Below, in pieces: positions 45,401 to 53,800 of a DNA stretch of 64,000 bases. The stretch comes from Rhodobacteraceae bacterium M382 (lineage in GTDB: Bacteria; Pseudomonadota; Alphaproteobacteria; Rhodobacterales; Rhodobacteraceae): positions 3,726,501 to 3,790,500 of the forward strand of contig CP081098.1 of NCBI GenBank assembly GCA_025141015.1, read 5' to 3'. Below the pieces are notes generated by a model, which saw only the letters and a program-made list of their open reading frames with translations, was not told the DNA's origin and did not search any database. A program made the translations under genes and the position numbers. How positions within the stretch are numbered: the first letter of the stretch is position 1; every line of letters begins with the position of its first letter.

Positions 45401-46305
45401 ACGACGACACCAACGGCCAAGGCGTTCTTCACTTCACCATCAGTGACGGCACCTTCACTGTTAATGCCGAGATGCGAGCAAGCTTTGTCGATCCATTGGA
45501 TTCACCCCCTGATCCTGTGCCCGTGCCCGATGAGTTCATTCTCGATTTCGAAGAATTTTCTTCGGATCCTGATTCAAACATTCAGATCACAGGATCCAAA
45601 GGGTTTGTCTTTTCCGGAAATGCCACTGTGGTCGAAACCGACGAAATTTCTGGAGCGCGCACCCCTGGCGGCACAATCAATGGTCAGACCACCGATCCCG
45701 GGGACAACATTCTCGTCGCATTGCCTTCGACAATTACCACAAGTGAAACGCTTCTGGATTCGACCGGTGCGCCTGAGCGCGACGAAGAAGGCAACCTCAT
45801 TGTTGTTGAAACCACTGTGGTCGATGCGGAATTTGCGATCCAAGGGCCGGGCAGCGCGCTCGTAATCGGCGAAAACGGAGCATTTATTGGTTCTGGCTTG
45901 GCCGGCGGTACCCCACCGCCGTTGCCCGTTGCTTTGCCAGAAGACGTAGGTCAGGCATTTGACCTGAACAGTCTTTCTCTGAACCCATCTTCGGGTGAGA
46001 GCGTGATCGTGACCATGACAACCTACGATTTGGGGGTGACCGAAGTTGTCAGTCCCTTTAATACATCGTTTGCCAGTTTCTACTTGAACCTGGTCGAACG
46101 GGATAGCTTTGACTTTACAGTCAATGCCAGCACCCCCGCACTCGAGATCGATTTCGACGACGCCACCCTGCCCGGCGGTATCGCAAACCCCGATCCAACC
46201 GTGTTTGATGATCTATATGCGGTCGAATTTACAACCGCTGATGGCACTGCGATTATTTTGGACGATATCTCGCTGTCCCTTGTGTCGGATGCCGTGCCGA
46301 TTTGA
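42439..46305 (+). CDS. Large cadherin-like/tandem repeat exoprotein with N-terminal RTX calcium-binding block
   Basis: The 1288-residue acidic, Cys-free protein has RTX nonapeptides near residues 128-160 (GSVFGDNIQSGAGNDTVMGG). A run of about 95-residue Ig/cadherin-like repeats follows, three of them with the signature D(V)LANDT/F D and an ending VNDxP (near 390-580), then further beta-rich domains and a C-terminal segment with FILDFEEF. No N-terminal signal peptide is present, which fits export by a type I secretion system; no exporter genes are in the window. It is probably a calcium-stabilised surface or secreted adhesin. ATG 42439 follows AAAGG; the frame also holds a GTG at 42430. Confidence 0.82.
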   Translation: MADLVPRLINNGREGDSEILDPVIPVVGSALLRPEEEGSGEGGTGGPVADRIPDVPEPDSEPEEGHEGTDDAWINDAFGADFIAPLPGPFDPTLTALQQSQVTQFDDDLDFSLSPQPVLIDSFAGNDRIIGSVFGDNIQSGAGNDTVMGGPGDDELDGDSGFDIAVYKGSILQYAVTRIDGDEFDVSDMSHNLRHDLAPSAQSDGSDRVDEGTDELEDFEAIRFADYLLRLDGTNNAPFVVAEDLVIPENGPAQITFQIYDFDGDPVLIDSITSESGAVITPIIPTGDPQIPTFFGRAFQASYLYIPNPTSLVAGEFAVDTITFSVTDTFPAIAIPIGGPAFVPRIPQTTTVTVNVNMVGVNDPLTANDDVAAVDEDKTLEIDVLANDTSDGNEALFVREATAANGSIEILENGTLNYTPDTNFNGVDTITYAIWNGTESSYTDTAQVSVTVAPINDPPEAQADRASTNEDVPVNIDVLANDTDIDGDILTVLTASAANGTVNVESDNTLTYTPNLNFNGRDQITYMISDGNGGTDTGFVGVTITPVNDDPIGVDDTVAPILEDGMVVIDVLANDFDVDGDSPLVITGFGTQLGGVAALTNDGQMRFTAAKDFNGPAQVQYFISDGNGGTGSALVDLVITPVNDAPTTTFGSIVADEDDGLITIQLRDFANDVDGDVLSFSDISANRAGTLIPFTITDDTGPVQPFENGLITFDPEILGLDSGESAQTTFTFTVNDNSGDTGNDTATGTFDLTINGADEPSTPPVFDGVTNLAVTADEGDGAIRIPLSDLVTDGSIEARTANSLITNNYLGLGITTPRLFTVSEGPDGPVLVIEPDQLYIQGGETEPSPPAAGDSILSEGETGIHTLTIDVLAVDGFTTTTATVSLTLVGDTPGADDPTNQPPTGGGSLGDIIVDDPSATTFTFDLDAFASDDYFGTDSATSPLAFTIGDLVVGNDDSTWTLTSPTVTFNNTTNEVTIDLAAIDALLDDDTNGQGVLHFTISDGTFTVNAEMRASFVDPLDSPPDPVPVPDEFILDFEEFSSDPDSNIQITGSKGFVFSGNATVVETDEISGARTPGGTINGQTTDPGDNILVALPSTITTSETLLDSTGAPERDEEGNLIVVETTVVDAEFAIQGPGSALVIGENGAFIGSGLAGGTPPPLPVALPEDVGQAFDLNSLSLNPSSGESVIVTMTTYDLGVTEVVSPFNTSFASFYLNLVERDSFDFTVNASTPALEIDFDDATLPGGIANPDPTVFDDLYAVEFTTADGTAIILDDISLSLVSDAVPI

Positions 46306-46754
46306 TCGCTGCCGATTGCGTGATCAGCAACCCAAAGAGTTGGGGCGTCAACCTATGGTGCCTGTCTGCGTGCGCCGCGCGGTGATCTGACCAACGCAAG
46401 GTTTCCAACAGCGGGATGTGCTGCATGGGGCGTCCAGGTTTCCCGTCTTTTTCCTCTGGGTGGCGGAGGCGGGGTAACTTTGGTCTTTCGCTTTGAATTC
46501 ACCAAATGTCCCCTGCCCCTTTCCTTGGGCCCCAAGGCTCGACGGAGCGCGTGAACCACATCCCAGAAGGTGTCTGCACATTTGCACCAAACGTGGCGGG
46601 ATTTGCAGCGCCTGATCGGTGTTGTGGGAAATACGGTATGTCCCGATATCGAAATAAAATGTCCCAAATTCAAAATTCATTTGACGGTGGTTTCCTTACC
46701 TTCAGTGTCAGAAGGCGAACACATCGAACGCCACAGTCAAAAAGGTTGGAACCC
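46306..46754. other. Intergenic region, no recognised gene
   Basis: About 450 bases between the cadherin-repeat gene and the glycine-zipper gene. Frames such as 46348-46680 minus contain Pro- and Arg-rich, low-credibility translations. It may be old IS or gene debris, but I see no conserved motif. The final 60 bases would hold the glycine-zipper promoter. Confidence 0.45.
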
Positions 46755-47051
46755 ATGACAAACGCACGCAAAAACACCGTACTCGCAACCCTCGCCGCCG
46801 CAATGATGTTGGCCCTGCCGATGAGCGCCCAGGCTGATTACGTCGCCGAAAAAGCCGTCCGTGGTGCCGTGGCTGGTGCGGCTGTCGCTGAAGCCACCGG
46901 TGGCGATGCCGCCCAGGGTGCCGCGGTCGGAGCCGCAGTCGGAGCTGTTGCTGGTGCGGTTCAAAAAGATGACTTCGAAGACCGGGTCCACCACAACAAC
47001 AACAATCGCGGCAACAACGGCCACCACAAGGGCCAGCGCAAGCACCGCTGA
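46755..47051 (+). CDS. Small periplasmic glycine-zipper protein
   Basis: A 98-residue protein. Residues 1-27 form a signal peptide ending MSAQA before DYV. The mature part has alternating Gly/Ala repeats (AVAGAAVAEATGGDAAQGAA and onward) like YMGG/glycine-zipper proteins, then a hydrophilic His/Asn tail ending HHKGQRKHR. AAAGG lies before ATG 46755. The zipper could insert into or associate with the outer membrane; the His-rich tail may bind metal. Function is unknown. It converges on the HlyC-like gene. Confidence 0.75.
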   Translation: MTNARKNTVLATLAAAMMLALPMSAQADYVAEKAVRGAVAGAAVAEATGGDAAQGAAVGAAVGAVAGAVQKDDFEDRVHHNNNNRGNNGHHKGQRKHR

Positions 47052-47113
47052 CAGAATAACCGGAACGGTTAACCCCTTCCAACCTGGGCCGGATCCCTCT
47101 GGCCTTCTGCTTC

Positions 47114-47144
47114 AAACCCGGTCGGCCGCGCGCTGATCGGGTTT
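47114..47144 (+). terminator. Hairpin between convergent genes
   Basis: AAACCCG (47114-47120) pairs with CGGGTTT (47138-47144) around a 17-nt GC-rich loop. It lies 63 nt after the glycine-zipper stop and is followed by GTTGCCTTTTG. It is plausible as a terminator, without a clean T-run. Confidence 0.4.
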
Positions 47145-47282
47145 GTTGCCTTTTGCCTGGTGCCACGCGACCGCCTGCCCATCGTCTGAGCGGGCTGACT
47201 TTTGGGTTGGGCCAATGCCTTCCTTGGCTCGGGTTCAGGACGCAGCTGCGCGCTCTGGTCCTCGACAAGACTGTGGGTTTCC

Positions 47283-47849
47283 TCAGCTTCTCGGCAGCCG
47301 ACGCACTTTCGGGCGGATGAGACGGACATAACGAGGGGTCTTTCCGTTCTTTCCGTAGTCACGGACATAATAACATAGATCCATTGCCGCCAGTTGGTTG
47401 TCCCGCAATCCCTTGATCAGAAACCGGGCTGTTTCGGTGTCGATTGCCTGTACTGCGAGCACAACAACAGCAGCCCCTGGTGTAGCGGTTTCAAAGCTTT
47501 CAAACGGTATTCCCTTGCGCATCCAGTCCTCGGCACCTTGGGGCGCAGTAAATGCCCAGCAGGCAAAGCCGACCGCCTTGTTCGCCCGTCGCGCGAAAAC
47601 ATAATGATTCCGATCAATCGCGCTGAGCATTATGCCCCCCGACATGCCCATCGGCATATCGCGAAACGGCGTCTCTCCGGCAAGCAGACGCAGGGCAAGA
47701 CCCGCCGCCTCATTCGGGTCCTTCAGACGCATTATCCCGAGCGTTTCTGTTTCTGTCATATCCTCGTGACACTCATGCAATTTAAGGAATATCAATACTT
47801 CGCGGCGCTCATCCAAGGGTGGTGCGCAGGGTTCAGCCACCTCTGACAT
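47283..47849 (-). CDS. HlyC/ToxC-like toxin-activating lysine acyltransferase
   Basis: The 188-residue version starts MSEVAEPC at 47849; the frame remains open to 47960 and a shorter start (MTETETLG, 47762) would equal HlyC in length. The segment DRNHYVFARRANKAVGFACWAF, viewed in parts, matches the HlyC region that ends in PVAYCSWA, and LGIMRL is close to its start. HlyC enzymes transfer fatty acyl groups from ACP to internal lysines of RTX proteins. At the position of the catalytic HlyC His (SPLHR) this protein reads TPFRD, so activity is uncertain. It is divergent from a CHRD/RTX exoprotein, its likely partner. Confidence 0.62.
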   Translation of the reverse strand: MSEVAEPCAPPLDERREVLIFLKLHECHEDMTETETLGIMRLKDPNEAAGLALRLLAGETPFRDMPMGMSGGIMLSAIDRNHYVFARRANKAVGFACWAFTAPQGAEDWMRKGIPFESFETATPGAAVVVLAVQAIDTETARFLIKGLRDNQLAAMDLCYYVRDYGKNGKTPRYVRLIRPKVRRLPRS

Positions 47850-47994
47850 TGCTGCCTGTTGCAAGTCAGATTGGGCCAGAATGGTATCTTTGTCTAAGTT
47901 TTTCTGATATTTAGTCGACCAACGGGCCTTTTTGCTTTCGGTAAAACCCATGATCGTCATGCCGCGGGGCCGCCTATTGGGTGGGGGATGGACG

Positions 47995-50900
47995 ATGGCT
48001 AGATTTTTCCGGATATCGTTGGATGGACTACAGGAAGTGCCCGGTGTGGCGTCTACTGCGACAGGCTATGGTTACGCGCTGTACGAAAATACCGGTTTCT
48101 CCGAAACGCTGTGGTATCGCATTTTCCTGACCGGTCTGGATTACAGCCTGGTCTTGCCGGAGTCCGGACCTTTTCCAGCCGACATAAGTGATGACGTCAC
48201 CGGAATCCATTTTCATTCCGGGGCACGTGGCACCAATGGCGAAGTCGTCTTTAACATCCAGACCGAGGATCCGAACGATCTGAACCTGTCGGAGAGCGGC
48301 GGAGTGCTGACGATCGAAGGGCAATGGGATGCCCTGGATCCGGCATCCACGCCTTTGGATTTCTTCTCTGTTCCGCTTGGCAACGCCATCGTCGGAAACG
48401 ACGTGGATCTGTACGTTAATGTCCACACCACCGGAAACCCCGCAGGTGAAATTCGCGGACAGTTCGTTGCGCTTTCGGATAACGAGGCGAACACAATCAC
48501 CGGCACACCGGAACTTGACTACCTCTATGGTCTGGGCGGCGACGATACTTTAGAGGGCCTCGGCGGTCCGGATCTGCTGGATGGTGGCGAGGGGAGCGAC
48601 ACTGCCAGCTACGCAAGCTCGGGCCAGGAGGTCAGCATCAATCTGGCGACGGGGACCGCCACGGGTGGCGATGCCGAAGGCGATGCGCTGGTTTCCATCG
48701 AGAACCTGATTGGAACGTCCCGGACAGACGGTTTGTTTGGCGACGCCAACGATAATGTTCTCGAAGGCGGCGACGGTGCCGACGATATCCAGGGCGAAGG
48801 CGGGTCCGACACGGCAAGCTACGCAAGCTCGGACGCAGGTGTGACGATCAACCTGGAAACCGAGGAGACAACAGGTGGGGATGCCACAGGTGATATTCTT
48901 GTCAGCATCGAGAACCTGACCGGTTCGACCTTTGCAGATGATCTGACCGGGGACGACACAGCAAACCGCCTCGAAGGTCTTGATCAGAATGACACTCTGG
49001 CCGGTTTGGCCGGCGCGGACACGCTGCTGGGGGGCGACGGTATCGACACCGCCGACTATAGCGCGTCGCCCGATGCCATCGACGTGGACCTCGGTGCCGG
49101 AACCACGACGGGCGGTGACGCCGAAGGCGACAGCCTGAGCGGGATCGAAAACCTCGAAGGGTCGGAATTCGCCGACAACCTACGCGGAAACGACGATGCC
49201 AACCTGATCAACGGGCTTGGGGGCGACGACACGATCGAAGGTGGCGGCGGTGGTGACACGCTGGATGGTGGCACCGGTGCAAATACGCTCAGCTATGGTG
49301 GCTCGGCCGCAGGCGTAACCGTGAACCTGCTGGACAACCTGGCCTCGGGCGGGGATGCCGCCGCGGACGATTTGCGCAATTTCGTGCACATTCTGGGATC
49401 TCTCTTTGCCGACGACCTGACGGGCGATGCCCAAAACAATCAGCTGCGCGGCGGCACGGGCAACGACGTGTTGGACGGCGGTGCGGGCCTTGATACCGCG
49501 CTCTTTTCCGGCCTGTTTGCAGATGCCGAAATCACGTTCGGGGCCGAACAGGTCATCGTGAGCTCTGTGGACGGGGTCGACACGCTGACCGGGATCGAGC
49601 AGTTGCAGTTCGACGATCAAACCGTCTCGACTGACGGATTGGCCCCGGTGCCGACGGTTGCGATCACCGGATCCGCCACACAGCGGGAAACGCTGACCGC
49701 CGTCCCGGCAAACACCAGCGCGATCGACACATCAACCATTGCCTATCAATGGTTAAGGGACGGGGTGGATATCGCCGGGGCAACGGCGGACAGCTATAGC
49801 CTGACGCAGAACGATGTGGGCCAGCCGGTTTCGGTCCGTATGTCGTACACCGACACGGGCGGAACGCAGACCGTTTCAAGCACGCCAACCGCCGCAGTGG
49901 CAAACGTGAATGACGCCCCAACCGGTGCTCCGGAAATCAGTGGGGCCGCTCATGTGGGCAACACTCTGACTGCCGATACCAGCGGGATCGACGACGCGGA
50001 CGGGTTGGGGACGTTTTCATATCAATGGCAGCGCGACGGAGCCGACATCGACGGGGCAACCGGGGCGACCTATGAATTGACGGGTGCAGACTTGGGCGAA
50101 GACGTCAGCATTGCGGTGTCCTTTACTGATGGGCAAGGCACGGATGAGACGCTGACCAGCACGTCCGAGACTGTTCAGCCGCGCCTCACAATCCTGGTCA
50201 CCACAACGTCCGATACGCTGGATCCCGACGACGGGGTTCTGAGCCTGCGCGAGGCCATCATACAGGCCAACGCCGAAGAGGGGCCAGATTCGATTCAGCT
50301 GGCTCCACTCACATATACCCTGAGCCTGGATTCCACGAGTTACTCAGTCGAAACCGGCCGATTGGACCGCTCACAACTTCTATCCAGCGAAGGCAATGCA
50401 CGGAATGGTGACATTGACATCCATGGTGATTTAACAATTTTGGGCGCCCCAGGTGGCGGCACCCTTGTGGCCAATACAATGGGTACAAGGGCGTTTCACG
50501 TTCACTCAGAAGCGCAGGTATATCTGTCCGACTTCCGGATTGATGGCGGGGAAAGGATGGAACCACTGGCCCCCCTTTTGAACGCCCAGGATGGCGGGGC
50601 GCTGTTGAATTCAGGCGGTGACATCACAATTCACGAAATGGATTTCACCCGAAACCGGATGTATGCCTCTGAAGCCGTTGGCAACATCCCATGGGGAAAG
50701 AAGAGTTCTTATAACACCAAGACTCCATCAGAAGGCGGCGCCATTTTTAATGCGTCCGGAACAATTGAGATTACCGATTCACTGTTTTCAGGGAACATGG
50801 CAGTTCGTGGTGGCGCAATATCCGCAGAGGGTGGTGAAATCTCTATTGCGTCCACGCAATTCGATCAAAACGCTGTCTATAATCGTTGGCAGCGCTTAGA

Positions 50901-52395
50901 GGGCTTCGGCAAGGACGGTCCCAATGAGTATGAAAATGCTAGCCAAGGTGCGGCGATCTATTCGAACCCGTCTGCACAGGTAAATGTCCTGTCCCGGTCC
51001 GGCACCGACCCGACAGGGGAAAACGCCACAAGCTTCACCAACAATAAAGTAAGCGACGGGTCTGGGACGCTGATCGACGGGAATGTCTATCTGGAAGATC
51101 TGATTGACGTCACCGGCAAGGGCAATAACCCCGAAGCGCTCGGAACTGGCGTGACGCGCGATGCGCCGCTGACCCGTGACACGCTTGCGTCATCTCTGGT
51201 GGCCTCGGCCATTGCGGCAGCCACCGCTGGCGAGGCCGTGCTGACCCGGCTGGCCGGGCTGGACCTGACGGCTGCGGACCTGTTCGAGCCCGATTTCCTG
51301 CTGGCGGACAGCCCCTTGGTCTCCCGCTCTGCGACCGAGATCGTCCTGCAATTGGGCGGGGCGCGGTTGGTTATCGGTGGCACCGGGCTTGGCCTGCCAG
51401 ATGATCTTTTGACACCAACGCGTGAAGACCTTCTTGCCGCCGCGCAGGGAACGGTAACATCGCTGGCGCTGACCAACGCGGATGGAACCGAGGTTCTGGC
51501 CACCCTCACCGGGTTGGAACAGGATCTGGGCGAACTGGTGGCAATCGCAACCGACGTTTACGATCCTGCGGTGCCACCAACAATAGAAGTCATCACCGGT
51601 GCGCCGGTTCCAACGGTAGAAAGCGAAACGCCACTCGACCTTCCCGGCTCAGAGGTGGATTTGACCGGCACGCCCGGCCCCGATGTTCTGATCGGCACGG
51701 CGGGTGATGACACGATATTAGGCTTTGCTGACGCCGACCGGCTGGTGGGCAATGATGGCAATGACAGCATCGACGGCGGCACCGGGCCGGATACGCTGAA
51801 CGGCGGCGCGGGAAATGACACCATCATCGGCGGACCCGGAGACGACGATCTGCGTGATCAGATTTTCGGTGGTGAAGGCGACGACAGCATCGACGCAGGC
51901 GCGGGCAACGACCAGGTGTTTGGCCAGGCGGGCAACGACACCATCGCCGGTGGCGCGGGCGTCGATGACCTGCAGGGTCAGAATGGCAATGACGTGATCA
52001 CCGGCTCGGCGTTTTCCGATCTGGTGTTTGGCGGCGCGGGCAATGATTTTGTCAACGGCGGCTTTGGTCATGACCGGATCAATGGTGGGTCGGGGGCGGA
52101 CAAATTCTTTCACGTCGGTGTCGAAGGACACGGGTCCGACTGGGTGCAGGATTATGTGGCCGCGGACGGCGATGTGTTGCTGTGGGGGGGTGTCGCCGCC
52201 ACGGCCAGCGATTTCCAGGTCAACCTGGCCCATACCGCCAACGCCGCCGGGGAACGGTCAGGCGATGACGCAGTGCGGGAGGCCTTTGTCATCTATAAAC
52301 CAACCGAACAGATCATCTGGGCGCTGGTCGATGGCGGCGGCCAAAGCGCGATCAACATCCAGATCCGCGGCGATACCTTCGATCTGCTGGCCTAG
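47995..52395 (+). CDS. CHRD-domain, RTX and parallel beta-helix exoprotein, type I secreted
   Basis: The 1466-residue acidic protein has modules in order. A CHRD domain at about 3-155 (LQEVPGVAS, TGIHFHSG, GEIRGQF). RTX nonapeptide blocks at about 175-520 with calcium motifs such as GGDDTLEGLGG. Two Ig-like repeats at about 545-740 with YQWxRDG. A CSLREA-type stretch at about 750 (DDGVLSLREAIIQANA) opening a right-handed beta-helix. A second RTX array at about 1230-1370 (GNDGNDSIDGGTG and onward), and a C-terminal ending typical of type I secretion. No signal peptide. ATG 47995 follows a GGGGGA stretch. It is secreted or surface-bound and calcium-dependent; role unknown. A divergent HlyC-like gene suggests acylation. 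Confidence 0.85.
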   Translation: MARFFRISLDGLQEVPGVASTATGYGYALYENTGFSETLWYRIFLTGLDYSLVLPESGPFPADISDDVTGIHFHSGARGTNGEVVFNIQTEDPNDLNLSESGGVLTIEGQWDALDPASTPLDFFSVPLGNAIVGNDVDLYVNVHTTGNPAGEIRGQFVALSDNEANTITGTPELDYLYGLGGDDTLEGLGGPDLLDGGEGSDTASYASSGQEVSINLATGTATGGDAEGDALVSIENLIGTSRTDGLFGDANDNVLEGGDGADDIQGEGGSDTASYASSDAGVTINLETEETTGGDATGDILVSIENLTGSTFADDLTGDDTANRLEGLDQNDTLAGLAGADTLLGGDGIDTADYSASPDAIDVDLGAGTTTGGDAEGDSLSGIENLEGSEFADNLRGNDDANLINGLGGDDTIEGGGGGDTLDGGTGANTLSYGGSAAGVTVNLLDNLASGGDAAADDLRNFVHILGSLFADDLTGDAQNNQLRGGTGNDVLDGGAGLDTALFSGLFADAEITFGAEQVIVSSVDGVDTLTGIEQLQFDDQTVSTDGLAPVPTVAITGSATQRETLTAVPANTSAIDTSTIAYQWLRDGVDIAGATADSYSLTQNDVGQPVSVRMSYTDTGGTQTVSSTPTAAVANVNDAPTGAPEISGAAHVGNTLTADTSGIDDADGLGTFSYQWQRDGADIDGATGATYELTGADLGEDVSIAVSFTDGQGTDETLTSTSETVQPRLTILVTTTSDTLDPDDGVLSLREAIIQANAEEGPDSIQLAPLTYTLSLDSTSYSVETGRLDRSQLLSSEGNARNGDIDIHGDLTILGAPGGGTLVANTMGTRAFHVHSEAQVYLSDFRIDGGERMEPLAPLLNAQDGGALLNSGGDITIHEMDFTRNRMYASEAVGNIPWGKKSSYNTKTPSEGGAIFNASGTIEITDSLFSGNMAVRGGAISAEGGEISIASTQFDQNAVYNRWQRLEGFGKDGPNEYENASQGAAIYSNPSAQVNVLSRSGTDPTGENATSFTNNKVSDGSGTLIDGNVYLEDLIDVTGKGNNPEALGTGVTRDAPLTRDTLASSLVASAIAAATAGEAVLTRLAGLDLTAADLFEPDFLLADSPLVSRSATEIVLQLGGARLVIGGTGLGLPDDLLTPTREDLLAAAQGTVTSLALTNADGTEVLATLTGLEQDLGELVAIATDVYDPAVPPTIEVITGAPVPTVESETPLDLPGSEVDLTGTPGPDVLIGTAGDDTILGFADADRLVGNDGNDSIDGGTGPDTLNGGAGNDTIIGGPGDDDLRDQIFGGEGDDSIDAGAGNDQVFGQAGNDTIAGGAGVDDLQGQNGNDVITGSAFSDLVFGGAGNDFVNGGFGHDRINGGSGADKFFHVGVEGHGSDWVQDYVAADGDVLLWGGVAATASDFQVNLAHTANAAGERSGDDAVREAFVIYKPTEQIIWALVDGGGQSAINIQIRGDTFDLLA

Positions 52396-52459
52396 GAAGC
52401 TGAAACCAGGACGCTCAGGCGGGAGCCGGGCAAGGGTCTTTTGTTCCTGACCGAAAGAC

Positions 52460-52540
52460 CTATGGACGCCTGTCATCGCGGGGTGCGACACGGCGAACCA
52501 TCTTGAACCTGCTGAAGCCACATTCGACCAGATCGCGCAA
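52460..52540 (-). mobile_element. IS5-family transposase C-terminal remnant
   Basis: Read on the minus strand this 27-codon stretch gives LRDLVECGFSRFKMVRRVAP followed by RDDRRP-stop. That matches the IS5-type DDE transposase end (N-x-VERxFxxxKxxRRxATRYDK). The E of the catalytic triad region is present but the rest of the element, including its ends, is missing and the frame is broken upstream. It is a decayed insertion sequence between the RTX gene and the AraC gene. Confidence 0.6.
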
Positions 52541-52669
52541 ATGATAGAGCGACCGGCCCCCAGCCATACGTGTTTTGCAGCATGTGCGCACTCGCTGCCC
52601 GGCAGGCGTCATTGCTGCCGAAAGGCGAGATTTCGGCAACAGGGTGCGCGTCTGGCCCTGGGATCCAAT

Positions 52670-53740
52670 TCACCTGACCAATGTGTAAGCGGAGCGAGCG
52701 TACTTTGATGGAGACGTTCCAAAGCGTGTCTTGAATGCGCGCGTGAAATTTCCTGGCTCTCGATACCCCAAGGCATCAGCCACTCCGGCTATGGAGCTTC
52801 CTTTCAGACGTAAAAGTTCACAGGCACGATCCATTTTTGCGGCATTCAAAAGCTCGCGAAAATGCGTTCCATATGTCGAAAGCTGGCGTTGAACGCTGCG
52901 AGGCCCAATACCCATTGCCTGCGACACGCGTTCGAGTGACGCGTTGCGGTCGGCAATCTGCATGTCCACGACAACCCGAATTGACTGAAGCATGTTCGCT
53001 GGCGGTGTTTGGCGTTCCCGGATGATATCGCTTCGCGTCGTCGGCATTGCGAGTCCAGGTTTCAGTGCCGGTGCCGCGAGAACGGATTTTGGGAAAACCA
53101 GTCGTAGCTTGGGGCGGTCGAACAAAGTCGGGCAACCAAATGTTTCTTCGGCCTGCCCACTCCCGCGTTCTTTTGGAAAATCAAACTCGATTCTTGAGGG
53201 AGACCAGTTTTGCCCGAGATATGATCGCGGGATGCTCAGCATGGCGGCAACGGCGCTGTATGCCATATCAGGGTAGCTAACATGGTTTTTTAGGCCGAAT
53301 TTATATGCGTAGGATACCGTGTTACCTTGCTGGACGAACTCGACGCGGTCTGTGTTTGAATGCAACCTCATTTCGCGTTGCGCCCGCAAGAGGGCCGCTC
53401 CCAAATCGGGGGCAGCAAGTACGAAGCTGCCCCAAGCGCCATAATCCTTTACGGTTAGATATGGCGAGAATAATAAACCAAGACAGTCTTCGCCCAATGC
53501 GCGACCAATTCCAGTCACGAATTCGCACAGCGCGTTCTCTGGGATATAGCCCAATCTTTCTCTGATCAGACTTTCAGCCAATCCAGAGTCAGACAACAGA
53601 CAAAGGGTTTTTCGTTCGCCCAATTCAGAGATAGCAAAATCGGGCATTGCTCCCAGTGCTTTTGCGGTAATCATTGCAGGCGGTTTGGACAGCGCGAAAC
53701 TCCTTTTTTCCAGTCTGTCGTGAAATGATATTTCTGACAA
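52670..53740 (-). CDS. AraC-family regulator with arabinose-binding-like N-terminal domain
   Basis: A 356-residue regulator. The N-terminal about 190 residues match the OruR/ArgR-type AraC-binding domain; the C-terminal about 100 residues hold two HTH motifs (SLERVSQAMGIGPRSVQRQL and GSSIAGVADALGYREPGNFT). The start used is TTG at 53740; ATG at 53674 is an alternative. It is divergent from the DUF1254 pair across about 60 nt and is their likely regulator. Confidence 0.87.
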   Translation of the reverse strand: MSEISFHDRLEKRSFALSKPPAMITAKALGAMPDFAISELGERKTLCLLSDSGLAESLIRERLGYIPENALCEFVTGIGRALGEDCLGLLFSPYLTVKDYGAWGSFVLAAPDLGAALLRAQREMRLHSNTDRVEFVQQGNTVSYAYKFGLKNHVSYPDMAYSAVAAMLSIPRSYLGQNWSPSRIEFDFPKERGSGQAEETFGCPTLFDRPKLRLVFPKSVLAAPALKPGLAMPTTRSDIIRERQTPPANMLQSIRVVVDMQIADRNASLERVSQAMGIGPRSVQRQLSTYGTHFRELLNAAKMDRACELLRLKGSSIAGVADALGYREPGNFTRAFKTRFGTSPSKYARSAYTLVR

Positions 53741-53800
53741 CCGTCTTTATGCAATAATCCAATCTGCTTTTAGGGTTCCCAAATTTCGACGGAGATTGCC

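Noticed and set aside
47995-52395. Interpretation of the large RTX protein as a pore-forming toxin.
   Set aside because: No hydrophobic pore-forming region precedes the RTX repeats; CHRD, Ig-like and beta-helix modules point to a structural or adhesive role.
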